Below, one piece after another: positions 24,597-32,881 of a DNA stretch of 35,674 bases. Source of the DNA: Microcaldota archaeon (GTDB lineage: Archaea; Micrarchaeota; Micrarchaeia; Anstonellales; Bilamarchaeaceae). The DNA lies in contig JAKQHW010000026.1 in assembly GCA_029557835.1 (NCBI GenBank), forward strand, positions 1 through 35,674, in the 5' to 3' direction. Each line of letters begins with the position of its first letter. Positions within the stretch are counted from its first letter, which is position 1. The notes below the pieces were generated by a model. The model saw only the letters and a list, made by a program, of their open reading frames with translations. It was not told the origin of the DNA and searched no databases. The position numbers were made by a program, and so were the translations under genes.

Positions 24597-25244
24597 ATGC
24601 GCATAGGGCGGATGCTCCTTCTTATGCAGAGGGAGTCTTCCAGGAGGGGGGCCCCCGTCCTTTCCGTCGAATCAGCGATTGGGAGGGGTCCCTTCGCCAT
24701 CCTCTCATTCACCGTCCTCTCCGCCCGCACCCGGGACGAAACGACAATAAGCGCCGGAAGGCGCCTCCTCTCCCGCGCGCCCACCCCGCATAAGCTCGCC
24801 CGCCTCACCCTCCCGCAAATCCAAAAGCTGATTTACCCTGTCGGATTCTACAAGACAAAGGCCAGGCACCTCCACTCCCTCTCCAGGACGCTCATCCGCA
24901 ATTTCAGAGGGGAGGTCCCCGGCGATTTCAAATCCCTCATCTCCCTCCCAGGGGTGGGGAGGAAGACCGCCAACATCGTGCTCGCCTCCGCCTTCGGGAA
25001 GCACACGATAGGCGTGGACACCCATGTGCACCGCATAAGCAACCGCCTGGGCCTGGTTAAAACAAAAACCCCTGGGAAAACTAATGATGCGCTGGACAGG
25101 CTAATCCCTGAAAAATACAAGAAAAAGCTGAACATGTCCATGGTTGCTTTCGGCCAGACCGTTTGCACACCTCTCCGCCCAAAATGCCGGGAGTGCCCGC
25201 TTTCCAAAACCTGCCCGAAAATAGGCGTTCATCCTAAAGCGTAA
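24597..25244 (+). CDS. nth: Endonuclease III (DNA glycosylase/AP lyase)
   Basis: 215 residues, normal length. It removes oxidised pyrimidines and cleaves abasic sites in base excision repair. The helix-hairpin-helix LPGVGRKTANIV (118-129) contains the catalytic lysine K123; the catalytic aspartate is D141 in VDTHVHR. A [4Fe-4S] cluster is bound by C190, C197, C200 and C206 with the exact C-x6-C-x2-C-x5-C spacing. It is convergent with mevalonate kinase, with an 11-base overlap of the 3' ends. Confidence 0.96.
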   Translation: MRIGRMLLLMQRESSRRGAPVLSVESAIGRGPFAILSFTVLSARTRDETTISAGRRLLSRAPTPHKLARLTLPQIQKLIYPVGFYKTKARHLHSLSRTLIRNFRGEVPGDFKSLISLPGVGRKTANIVLASAFGKHTIGVDTHVHRISNRLGLVKTKTPGKTNDALDRLIPEKYKKKLNMSMVAFGQTVCTPLRPKCRECPLSKTCPKIGVHPKA

Positions 25245-26103
25245 ACGAGAACGCGCCGAAATCCCCCAGTTTCCCGGCAATCTCCCTTGCCTTCGCCGCA
25301 TCCGGGGCCAGGATAAGCACGCATCCCCCTCCGCCAGCCCCGGTTATCTTCGCGCCCAATGCCCCTTCCCCGAGCGCAATCCCCCTTATCTCCTCTATTT
25401 TTGGGGTTGAGAGCCCGAGCCTCGCCAGCAGCTCGTTGTTGTTGTCCATAACCCTCCCCAGCGCTTCCGCATCCCCTTTTCGGAGCGCCTCCAGCGCCTT
25501 CTCCACAAGCCAGCCCTCCGCCTCCTCCATCGCCCCGTATTCCTCCGGCTTCCCTTCCCTAAAAGACGAAACCATCTCCACCAGCTCCCGGGTCGGCCCC
25601 TTTTTTCCCGAGTTCGCTATCACAAAATGGAATTTCCCGCCCAGCGCGACCGCCTCCGGTCTTTCCCCCTTCCTGAAAAGGAGCGCCCCCCCGTGCGAGG
25701 CCAGCGCGTTGTCTATCCCCGAAGGATTCCCATGGAACACCTTCTCCCCTTCGAAGGCAATCTCAGCCGCCTCGGCATCCCCCATCCCCTTCCCGGCGGC
25801 CTTCCCTGCCGCGCGCGCAAGCGCCACGCAGTAGGATGCGCTCCACCCCACCCCCGCACCCGCGGGAAGCCCGCTTTCCACCCTGACCTCGAAATCCGCA
25901 TCCCCGGCAACCCTCTCCAATATCCTCCCTGTCGCCTCCTTCAGCAAATCCCCGCACTGGAATGAGAACGCAAGGGAGGGCGCCCTCCTCACCCTCACCA
26001 CCGTTTTCAGGGGTATCCCTATCCCTATCCCCCTCGCCCCGTGGACCACGAAATGCTCGCCTATGAGTATGGCCTTCCCATACCCCTCGCCCTCAAACCA
26101 CAT
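25234..26103 (-). CDS. mvk: Mevalonate kinase (GHMP family)
   Basis: 289 residues from ATG 26103. It phosphorylates mevalonate to 5-phosphomevalonate in archaeal isoprenoid lipid synthesis. Motifs: YGKAILIGEHFVVHG (K10), the phosphate loop PAGAGVGWSAS (80-90), E120 and GNPSGIDN with catalytic D131, and TGAGGGGCV near the C-terminus. In the phosphate loop the usual GLGSSA is GVGWSA, with tryptophan replacing the first serine. It starts at a TATA-directed leaderless position and diverges from the phosphoglycerate mutase gene. Confidence 0.93.
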   Translation of the reverse strand: MWFEGEGYGKAILIGEHFVVHGARGIGIGIPLKTVVRVRRAPSLAFSFQCGDLLKEATGRILERVAGDADFEVRVESGLPAGAGVGWSASYCVALARAAGKAAGKGMGDAEAAEIAFEGEKVFHGNPSGIDNALASHGGALLFRKGERPEAVALGGKFHFVIANSGKKGPTRELVEMVSSFREGKPEEYGAMEEAEGWLVEKALEALRKGDAEALGRVMDNNNELLARLGLSTPKIEEIRGIALGEGALGAKITGAGGGGCVLILAPDAAKAREIAGKLGDFGAFSFTL

Positions 26104-26126
26104 ATGGAGAAAAAGCCACCAAAAAC

Positions 26127-26137
26127 TATTTAACTTT
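26127..26137. promoter_or_regulatory. Single TATA shared by mvk and apgM
   Basis: CTATTTAACTT lies in the middle of a 52-bp intergenic gap. Minus-strand initiation near 26105 and plus-strand initiation near 26157 both fall within two bases of the ATGs (26103 and 26156), implying two leaderless transcripts from one element. Confidence 0.6.
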
Positions 26138-26155
26138 CCTCTTTTTACCCTTACC

Positions 26156-27367
26156 ATGGCCAAAGCTATCGTTCTGGTGATGGACGGCGTGGGTGACCTT
26201 CCCGACGCAAAGGGATACACCCCCCTCTCGGCAGCCCTGAAGCCCAACATGGACCGGCTCGCCGAAGAGGGTTCCACCGGGCTTTTCTCGTCCATCGGCA
26301 GGGGCATCGTCCCCGGAAGCGACACTTCCCACCTGAACATCCTGGGATACGAATATGAGAGATATTACCCGGGAAGGGGCCCGCTCGAGGCGCTGGGCGC
26401 AAAATTCCCCCTCAAGGACGGGGACATAGCGTTCCGGGCAAATCTCGCCACCGTGGACAACGGGAAGATATGGGACAGGCGCGCGGGAAGGATAACCACT
26501 GAGGAGGCCAGGGTTTTCGCGAAATACGTGCAAAAAATGCCCCTCGGCAACGGGGTGGAAGCCATCTTCCAGCCCACCGTGGAGCACCGCGGCATCCTCG
26601 TTTTGAGGGGCAAGAACCTGAGCCCCAGCATCACCCCGACCGACCCGCATGCCTCCTCTGTCCCGCTGCCGAAATCCCTCCCCCTGGACCCGAAGGACAA
26701 GGCCGCAAAGCGCACCGCCGAGTCCCTCAACAAATTCACGAAGATGTGCATGCAGAAGCTGGAAAAGGCCAGGGAAAACAGGGAGAGGAAGCGCCCTGTG
26801 AACGCAATAATCGCCCGCGGCGCCGGCACCTATTCCCAGATAGAGCCCATGTTCCAGCGCTTCGGCGTCCGTGGCGCCTGCATCGCGGGAGGGGCCCTTT
26901 ACCGGGGCGTCGCCGCATATGTGGGCATGGACATAATTGAGGTGAAGGGCGCGACAGGCACCTTCGAGACCGACCTGAAGGCAAAGGGGAAGGCCGCGCT
27001 CCAGGCCCTCTGGTCCCATGATTTCGTGTTCGTGCACGTGAAGGCCACGGACTCGTTTTCCCACGACGGCAAGTTCGACGAGAAGAAGAACTTCATAGCG
27101 AAGGTGGACAAGGAACTGATGCCCACACTCCTGCGCGGCAACTGCCACATAATCATCACCGGGGACCATTCCTCGCCCGTGAAAAGGCGCGCCCATTCCG
27201 GCGACCCCGCCCCATTGCTCATCTGGGGCCCGGACGTCCGCAGGGACCAGTCCAGGAAATTCGACGAGTTCGCATGTGGGGAGGGGAGCCTCGGGAATGT
27301 CAGGGGGACCGAACTATTCCACATAATGCTCAACCTAATCGAAAAGCAGAAGATGTGCGGGACGTAA
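26156..27367 (+). CDS. apgM: 2,3-bisphosphoglycerate-independent phosphoglycerate mutase, archaeal type
   Basis: 403 residues, standard for ApgM. It interconverts 3- and 2-phosphoglycerate in glycolysis/gluconeogenesis. It belongs to the alkaline-phosphatase superfamily: D10 in VMDGVGD, the nucleophile serine in PGSDTSHL (around S55-S58), DSFSHDGKFDEK and TGDHSSPV-type metal ligands. The phosphorylation-domain insertion spans roughly residues 60-280. ATG 26156 is favoured over an upstream ATG at 26063 because of the TATA box. Confidence 0.95.
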   Translation: MAKAIVLVMDGVGDLPDAKGYTPLSAALKPNMDRLAEEGSTGLFSSIGRGIVPGSDTSHLNILGYEYERYYPGRGPLEALGAKFPLKDGDIAFRANLATVDNGKIWDRRAGRITTEEARVFAKYVQKMPLGNGVEAIFQPTVEHRGILVLRGKNLSPSITPTDPHASSVPLPKSLPLDPKDKAAKRTAESLNKFTKMCMQKLEKARENRERKRPVNAIIARGAGTYSQIEPMFQRFGVRGACIAGGALYRGVAAYVGMDIIEVKGATGTFETDLKAKGKAALQALWSHDFVFVHVKATDSFSHDGKFDEKKNFIAKVDKELMPTLLRGNCHIIITGDHSSPVKRRAHSGDPAPLLIWGPDVRRDQSRKFDEFACGEGSLGNVRGTELFHIMLNLIEKQKMCGT

Positions 27368-27395
27368 TAAAGAAAGAAAATGGAAAATAAAGAAA
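27368..27395 (-). terminator. T-rich terminator of the pilus operon
   Basis: Directly after the pilin gene stop, the minus strand reads three T-rich tracts (TTTCTTTATTTTCC, TTTTCTTTCTTTATT). This is a hairpin-free archaeal terminator in the gap of 29 bases before the convergent apgM stop. Confidence 0.6.
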
Positions 27396-27396
27396 T

Positions 27397-27924
27397 TCAG
27401 GAGACCTGGGCGATCCTTGAGATGACGTTCGCCTTTATCTGGTGCCTGACGGTCTGGTCTATATCGTTCGCGTAGTTGTACCAGACCACCATCTTGCCCC
27501 TGAATTCCTGGTTGGGCTGGCTTACAATCGGGTCCCCGCGCGAATCAACGCAGGGCACGCCCACCAATGTGATCGAGGCGCCGGCATTAAGCTGGTCCTG
27601 GACCTGGACGCTTGCTGGAGTAACCCTCCCGTGTGGGGGCACCTCGTTCCCAGGCGCGTTTGTGCACATTATCTCCTTGACCACTATGTTCTGCCCGGCC
27701 TGGTTCCACACCTTCACATTCATCTTCAGGTTCCCGTTGCCGTCCACATACAGCTGGGGCGGGGGCTCGTTGCATGTGAAGCCCGCCTGCTCGAAAAGGC
27801 AGATTTCCGGGGCCCTGAACGGGTTCAGGAATATGAGCGCGGCAATCACGAGCACAATCGCAAGTATCGCCCACCCATATGTCATCAGGTATTCCATGGC
27901 CGCTTGGCCTTTCAGGTTGCTCAT
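27397..27924 (-). CDS. Type IV pilin-like protein with class III signal peptide
   Basis: 175 residues from ATG 27924 (GAGGTG six bases upstream). A short basic leader (MSNLKG) precedes QAAMEYLMTYGWAILAIVLV; prepilin peptidase would cut after the glycine, and the E at +5 and hydrophobic helix are as in archaeal pilins. The mature domain (about 40-175) is beta-rich with cysteines at about 43, 51, 87 and 147 that could pair. It is the last gene of the pilus operon and so probably a major or minor subunit. Confidence 0.85.
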   Translation of the reverse strand: MSNLKGQAAMEYLMTYGWAILAIVLVIAALIFLNPFRAPEICLFEQAGFTCNEPPPQLYVDGNGNLKMNVKVWNQAGQNIVVKEIMCTNAPGNEVPPHGRVTPASVQVQDQLNAGASITLVGVPCVDSRGDPIVSQPNQEFRGKMVVWYNYANDIDQTVRHQIKANVISRIAQVS

Positions 27925-27934
27925 CTCATACACC

Positions 27935-28993
27935 TCATATCATTGTCGCGAATATCGACTGCAGGAAAGATGACACCACGAAATAAACCATGTATGCCAC
28001 CACCAGCATGAACGGGAAGAACTTCAGCCCCTGCGTCTTGGCGCCGGTCTGTATCGTCCCAAGCAGCAGCGACGCGATCAGGCACGTCACGAATATGGTC
28101 GCCACGCTGAACCACTGGAACTCGTCCGAGGTTATTACCGGCGCGGAAGGCTGCACAAACGTCATCTGGGGCACCTGCCCGCCCAGCCCGCCCGGAGGCA
28201 GGTAGGAGAACGCGATCGCAAGCACCTCTATCAGCCTGCTCGCGACCGAGAACAGGAACGGGGTCCCCAGCACGGACGCAAAAACGAGGAATATCACATA
28301 GACCAGCAATGTGGACGCTATGTCCTTCTTCTGTATCGCCACCTCCCTTGCATCCTCCGCTGTTATTTCCAGTATCTCCGCGACCTCCCCCCCGGTCGCC
28401 ATCGCCTGCTTCACAAGCAGCACGGTCCTCTCCAGTATCTTCGAATTGAACCTCATCGCGAGCCTGTCCAGCGCCTTTTCGAACGGCTCCCCGCTGAACG
28501 AGCTCTTTATCACATTCTTCACTTCTATGGAAAGTATCCCGAACTCGGGCTTCGCCGCATACCACATCGCCTGGTCCACGGTCATGCCGGAACGCACGTT
28601 CGCCGAGATGAGGGCGAGGAAATCTGGCAATGCCGCCTCAACCGCGGACTTGCGCGCCTCCCCCTGCAGCTGCAGGAACACCCAGGCGAGCATCCAGACC
28701 GAGAACGTGACCGCGCCCGCCGCAACCAGCAGCGTGAGCAGGTATATCGCGAAATCCGGGAGGTAGAAGCCCTCCCCCATCACCGCGAGGAGGAAGTTCT
28801 GCAGCACCGAATAATTGAGCATGACCAGGAAAGCGAACACCGCGAGCAGTGCGGTTATCAGTATCAGGAAGCCGGCGAAAGCCTCCGCGGAATGGCCGTA
28901 CCCGGCCCCGCGAAGCATCCTCTCCATCCCCCTTATCCTCTCCCTTGAGAGGAGCCTCCCGACCGCCTCATAAAAGTTGTTGAACATCATCAT
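27935..28993 (-). CDS. Pilus platform membrane protein (TadC/FlaJ-like), second copy
   Basis: 352 residues. A type II secretion F-like domain lies at about 120-245: LPDFLALISANVRSGMTVDQAM, shown as helix starts, plus GGEVAEILEITAEDAREV. Hydrophobic helices flank it (about 40-62, 80-112, 232-270, 300-350). Such proteins form the inner-membrane platform that couples the ATPase to pilin assembly. Three consecutive ATG codons follow GAGGG, and the third has the best spacing. Its stop codon overlaps the Shine-Dalgarno region of the pilin gene. Confidence 0.88.
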   Translation of the reverse strand: MMMFNNFYEAVGRLLSRERIRGMERMLRGAGYGHSAEAFAGFLILITALLAVFAFLVMLNYSVLQNFLLAVMGEGFYLPDFAIYLLTLLVAAGAVTFSVWMLAWVFLQLQGEARKSAVEAALPDFLALISANVRSGMTVDQAMWYAAKPEFGILSIEVKNVIKSSFSGEPFEKALDRLAMRFNSKILERTVLLVKQAMATGGEVAEILEITAEDAREVAIQKKDIASTLLVYVIFLVFASVLGTPFLFSVASRLIEVLAIAFSYLPPGGLGGQVPQMTFVQPSAPVITSDEFQWFSVATIFVTCLIASLLLGTIQTGAKTQGLKFFPFMLVVAYMVYFVVSSFLQSIFATMI

Positions 28994-28996
28994 CCC

Positions 28997-29884
28997 TCAT
29001 ATAACATATTTCGGCCTCGAGCTCTCCACCATCGCCAGGAACAGGAACTGCACTACCGAAATCATCACGAACACCAGCAGCAGTATCGAGGCGTCAATCC
29101 CGAACCTGGACGAGCCTATGAGCGAGAGCAGTATCACCGCGAAAGCCAGCCCCAGCGACGGGAAGATTATCCCGAAAATCATGTAGAACATCACCAGCGG
29201 GTTCAGCTTCTGCCCGTACGCCTTCAGCGCGATCACCTGCTCCCTGAACACCTGGTTGAGCACGACCTCCAGGGAGTCCGCGACGTCCGAGCCCGAGTTT
29301 ATCGCGTTGGCTATCTGCAGCATTATCCTGTTGAAATCGTTCGAGGGGCAGTTCTGGATGACCTCCCTTATCGCCTGCGTCATCGACATCCCGAGTGTCA
29401 CCTTCTCCACTATGTGGTTGAACTCCATGCTTACCGCGCCGTATCCCCTCGAGACGCCCACCAGGGAATCGAAGAGCGGCATCCCGGATTTGAGCGCAAT
29501 CAGCAGGTGCCTACCCGCGAACACCAGCTCGTAGTCTATGTCCCTTTTCCTTTTCGTTATCTTCACGTCGGGGTACAGCATGAAATACTGGTAGCACATG
29601 AAAATGTAGGCGAGGAAGAGCGGGGCCAGCCATATGGCTTCGACATTTATGGATTCGAAGAAAAAGAACGTCAATACGGTGAGCACCACCGCGCCGATTA
29701 GCGCGGAAACCACCACGCCGTTCAGGAACTCCTCCGGGCCCTTTTCTATCCCGGCCATCGTGAGCTTCTTCTTCATGTTCGGGTAATACGGCATCAGCCA
29801 TTCGGACACGGCCATCAACGGCTTCGCGCCCTTGCCCTTCTCCCGCACGGGGAGCGCAACCGGGGTAACTTTTGTCTTTTCCAT
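28997..29884 (-). CDS. Pilus platform membrane protein (TadB/FlaJ-like), first copy
   Basis: 295 residues with a type II secretion F-like domain around 125-235 (RHLLIALKSGMPLFDSL; NSGSDVADSLEVVLNQV). Helices at about 55-75 and 80-100 precede it and two follow (~235-285). The 28993 gene encodes a second, diverged member, which recalls the TadB/TadC pairing rather than a single fused archaeal FlaJ. GGTGGTGAG is an SD site in front of ATG 29884. Confidence 0.88.
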   Translation of the reverse strand: MEKTKVTPVALPVREKGKGAKPLMAVSEWLMPYYPNMKKKLTMAGIEKGPEEFLNGVVVSALIGAVVLTVLTFFFFESINVEAIWLAPLFLAYIFMCYQYFMLYPDVKITKRKRDIDYELVFAGRHLLIALKSGMPLFDSLVGVSRGYGAVSMEFNHIVEKVTLGMSMTQAIREVIQNCPSNDFNRIMLQIANAINSGSDVADSLEVVLNQVFREQVIALKAYGQKLNPLVMFYMIFGIIFPSLGLAFAVILLSLIGSSRFGIDASILLLVFVMISVVQFLFLAMVESSRPKYVI

Positions 29885-29901
29885 CCGCTCACCACCTATC
29901 C

Positions 29902-31275
29902 TTATCCACCGCCCGTATTTATGCCTTTCCGCGCCCTTATGCGCCTGGCTTCCGCGAGGGCCTCCTCCCTCGCCATCTCCCCTCTCGAATATTTGGAGTA
30001 TTCCAGCGGCTCCTCCGCCTGCAGGAGCGCCAGCAGGTCCTCTTCGGTCTCGAACCCTGCCGCAGGGCCGCCCCTAGCCTCCGCCTTCCTCTTCTCCACT
30101 TCCGAATCTATGTCGCTCCATACCGCCTGCCTCAGGGAGAGGAACTCCGCGGCGTACGTGTCCGCCGCCTTCTCGGCCATTTCGCCCGCCCCCTTCAGCT
30201 TCCCCTTCTTCTCAAGCTGCCCGAATTCAGAGGAATGCTTGCCCACAAGGTATTTCTCATAGCTGGACGCAAGCCCGCCCACCTGCTCCCTGAGCTGCTC
30301 CGCCCTGGAGACGAAAGCCGGTAGCGCATCCGCCGCCTTCCCAAGCGCCGCCTCCTCCTCAAAATATTTCACCAGGGGCGCGAAGGCCCTCTCATACGCC
30401 TCGTTCACCGCCTTCTTCGCGGCCGCCAGCTCGTATTCCTGGTCGTTCCTCACGACCGCCATGATGTCCGCCTTGGGCGCGGCCGCACCCGCGGCCTTCT
30501 TGCCCGCCTCGGACAGTATCGTCTTGAGCGCCACTATCTCCTTCTTTATCTCCTCTCTCCTCTCGTTGGATTTCTCCCTGAAAAGCTCGCGCGTGAGCTC
30601 GAGCATCCTCTTCTTCACTTCCTCCGTGTCCACCTTCTTCCCGGCCTTGACCTCGCTCCCGAACTGCTTCTCTATCCTTTCCACCGTCTCAGTCGCCCCC
30701 TCCAGGGGCGAGACCATCAATATCGGCGGAATCCTTATCCTTATTTCCGGAACCTGCGTGGCCGCCCGCGGCCTTGGCGGCGGCGCCGCCCGCCTCTCCG
30801 CGATTGCCACCGGCACTTCTCCCCTGCCCTTTTCCTCCTCCTCAAATTCCGGTTTTTCCTCCCTCTTCTCTTCAAATTCGACTTCTCCTGCCCGGGCTTC
30901 CTCTTTTGCGGGCCCGATTTCCATTTCCGGCTCGGGGGGCGGGGGCGCAGGAGGCGCTGCCGCCTCCACTTCTTCCCTGCGCGGCACCATCGCCTCCATG
31001 ACCGCGCTGACCTTCTCCTCCGCGGGGGCCGCGGCAGGCGCCGGCGCTGCAGGCGCCTCTGCCCCGTACATCTTCATCAGCATCTCGCTGCCCGCAATGA
31101 CCTTTTCCACACGCCCGTTAAGCGTGAGCGCCTCTTCATAGCCCATCTCGGAGAACTCGGGCGGCGAGAACTCTATCCTCCTCCTGGCCGGCCCCCCCTC
31201 CCCTTCCGGGGCGGAATATTCCAGGGCCTTTGCCTCCACGGAACGGACAATCCCCGCCGCTTCCTCAAACTCCAT
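29902..31275 (-). CDS. Pro/Ala/Glu-rich coiled-coil protein of the pilus operon, unknown
   Basis: 457 residues. A short N-terminal domain (1-72) is followed by a low-complexity linker rich in Pro, Ala and Glu (about 73-180), a short conserved-looking stretch (VPEIRIRIPPILMVSPLEG near 185-203) and a long helical, coiled-coil region to the end. No signal peptide or membrane helix, so it should be cytoplasmic. It lies between the ATPase and platform genes, suggesting an adapter or regulator of pilus assembly. No family recognised. Confidence 0.68.
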   Translation of the reverse strand: MEFEEAAGIVRSVEAKALEYSAPEGEGGPARRRIEFSPPEFSEMGYEEALTLNGRVEKVIAGSEMLMKMYGAEAPAAPAPAAAPAEEKVSAVMEAMVPRREEVEAAAPPAPPPPEPEMEIGPAKEEARAGEVEFEEKREEKPEFEEEEKGRGEVPVAIAERRAAPPPRPRAATQVPEIRIRIPPILMVSPLEGATETVERIEKQFGSEVKAGKKVDTEEVKKRMLELTRELFREKSNERREEIKKEIVALKTILSEAGKKAAGAAAPKADIMAVVRNDQEYELAAAKKAVNEAYERAFAPLVKYFEEEAALGKAADALPAFVSRAEQLREQVGGLASSYEKYLVGKHSSEFGQLEKKGKLKGAGEMAEKAADTYAAEFLSLRQAVWSDIDSEVEKRKAEARGGPAAGFETEEDLLALLQAEEPLEYSKYSRGEMAREEALAEARRIRARKGINTGGG

Positions 31276-31278
31276 CTA

Positions 31279-32865
31279 TCAGAACACCCATTTCTCGTTC
31301 CTCTTCACGCTGTCCAGCACCTCCTCCCTGTTGAGGTAGTAGTGCGAGACAATCGAGCCGACCTCGTTGACCGACTCATACCCGTTCTTCACCATCCAGT
31401 TTAGCACATCGACCTTCTCCCAGACGTTCTCCTCTATCTCCTTGTCCGTGAGCCCGGAATACAGGTGCAGTATCTCGGAAATCCTGGACGCCCTCCCCAC
31501 CTTCGGGGTCTTGTCCGCCTTCGCGTCCCACCTGTAAACCACGTTGTATTCTCCGTTCTTGTGCACCTCCGCGAACTCCAGCGTCCTCCTGAGGTTGAAC
31601 CTCCTGTGCCTGAACTGCACCACCACTCCCGCAAGCGCGTCCAGCATCTCCTCCGGCACGTTTATCGGCGGGTTGGTGAGCCTGGATATGGCCTGCTCCG
31701 TGTTGTCCGCGTGCAGCGTCGCGTACACGCTGTGGCCGGTGTGCATCGCCTCGAAAAGTATCTCCGCCTCCTTCTGCCTCCTGACCTCCCCGACGATTAT
31801 TCTGTCCGGCCTCTGCCTGAGCGCGTTCACCATCAGGTCCAGCATGGTTATCTCGCCCTTCCCCTCCGGATTTGGCTCCCTCGTCACCATCGGCACCCAG
31901 TGGAGGAAGGACGGGAGGGTGAGCTCCCTCGTGTCCTCTATGCTCACTATCCTCTGGTTCGCGGGGATGAGCCCGGCAAGCGCGTTGAGGAAGGAAGTCT
32001 TTCCGCTTCCTGTGCCGCCCGCCACCACCAGCGAGAGCTCGTTCTGCACGCACAGCCATATCATGGCCGCGACCTCCGAGGTTATCGTCTGGCCCCTTAT
32101 GAGGTTTGTTATGGTCCAAGGGTTCTTCGAGAACTTCCTGATGACCATTGTATTCCCGAAATTGGAAACCGGGAATAGCGTCGCGTTCACCCTGTCCCCG
32201 GTGGGGAGGTGCGCGTCTAGAAGCGGGGTCAGGGTGTTTATCTGCCTGCCCACCTTCCTCGCCACCAGCGATGAGAAGTCGTATATCTGCTCCTCGTCCT
32301 TGAGCCTTATGTTGGTCTTGCACCATCCGTGCTTCTTATGGTATATCCACACCGGCTCGCTCGAATTGTTGACCGCAATTTCCTCCAGGAAATCATCGTG
32401 TAGCGGGGTCTCAAGCTCGCCCAGCCCGAGCGTGCTCTGCACGAGGTAGGACGCGAGTATCCCCTGCTTGTCCTCCGAGAGCATCGGAAAGTTCCTCTTC
32501 AGGACTCTCGCCGCCGCCTCCTGGAATTTCCTCTTGACCTCCGGCACCTTCTTCGGGTCCAGTATCTCGGTTATGTCCAGCTTGACCTCGGTTATCAGTT
32601 CGCCCCTCAGCTTCGTTTCAAGGAGGAGCTTGGTCCCTCCCGCGATGCCCGGTATCGAGACATTGTACATGGGCACGAACCCGCCCCTCATCTCCACGGT
32701 TATCTCGACAGGGATGTTCTCGCTGAGGAAGCTGTAGGAATCGACCACCTTTTCCCTCTGCCTCTCGCGCGGCTCCACCGGCGCGGGCTCGTCCTCGAGC
32801 GGCGCCGCCGGCTCTTCCCTGAACCTGCTGACAATCCCCTTTATTTCCTCTTTTCGCTCATCCAT
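31279..32865 (-). CDS. Type II/IV secretion-type pilus assembly ATPase (TadA/FlaI family)
   Basis: 528 residues, typical of FlaI/TadA/PilT superfamily. The N-terminal region (1-180) precedes the ATPase core: Walker A GGTGSGKTS near 283-291, an Asp-box SIEDTREL, Walker B-like DRIIVGEVR near 352-360, and the His-box HTGHSVYATLHAD. It powers pilin insertion by acting on the platform proteins. An SD-like GGTGAGGG lies upstream of ATG 32865. Its partners are the two F-like proteins of the same operon. Confidence 0.94.
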   Translation of the reverse strand: MDERKEEIKGIVSRFREEPAAPLEDEPAPVEPRERQREKVVDSYSFLSENIPVEITVEMRGGFVPMYNVSIPGIAGGTKLLLETKLRGELITEVKLDITEILDPKKVPEVKRKFQEAAARVLKRNFPMLSEDKQGILASYLVQSTLGLGELETPLHDDFLEEIAVNNSSEPVWIYHKKHGWCKTNIRLKDEEQIYDFSSLVARKVGRQINTLTPLLDAHLPTGDRVNATLFPVSNFGNTMVIRKFSKNPWTITNLIRGQTITSEVAAMIWLCVQNELSLVVAGGTGSGKTSFLNALAGLIPANQRIVSIEDTRELTLPSFLHWVPMVTREPNPEGKGEITMLDLMVNALRQRPDRIIVGEVRRQKEAEILFEAMHTGHSVYATLHADNTEQAISRLTNPPINVPEEMLDALAGVVVQFRHRRFNLRRTLEFAEVHKNGEYNVVYRWDAKADKTPKVGRASRISEILHLYSGLTDKEIEENVWEKVDVLNWMVKNGYESVNEVGSIVSHYYLNREEVLDSVKRNEKWVF

Positions 32866-32881
32866 ATGCCCTCACCGGTGA

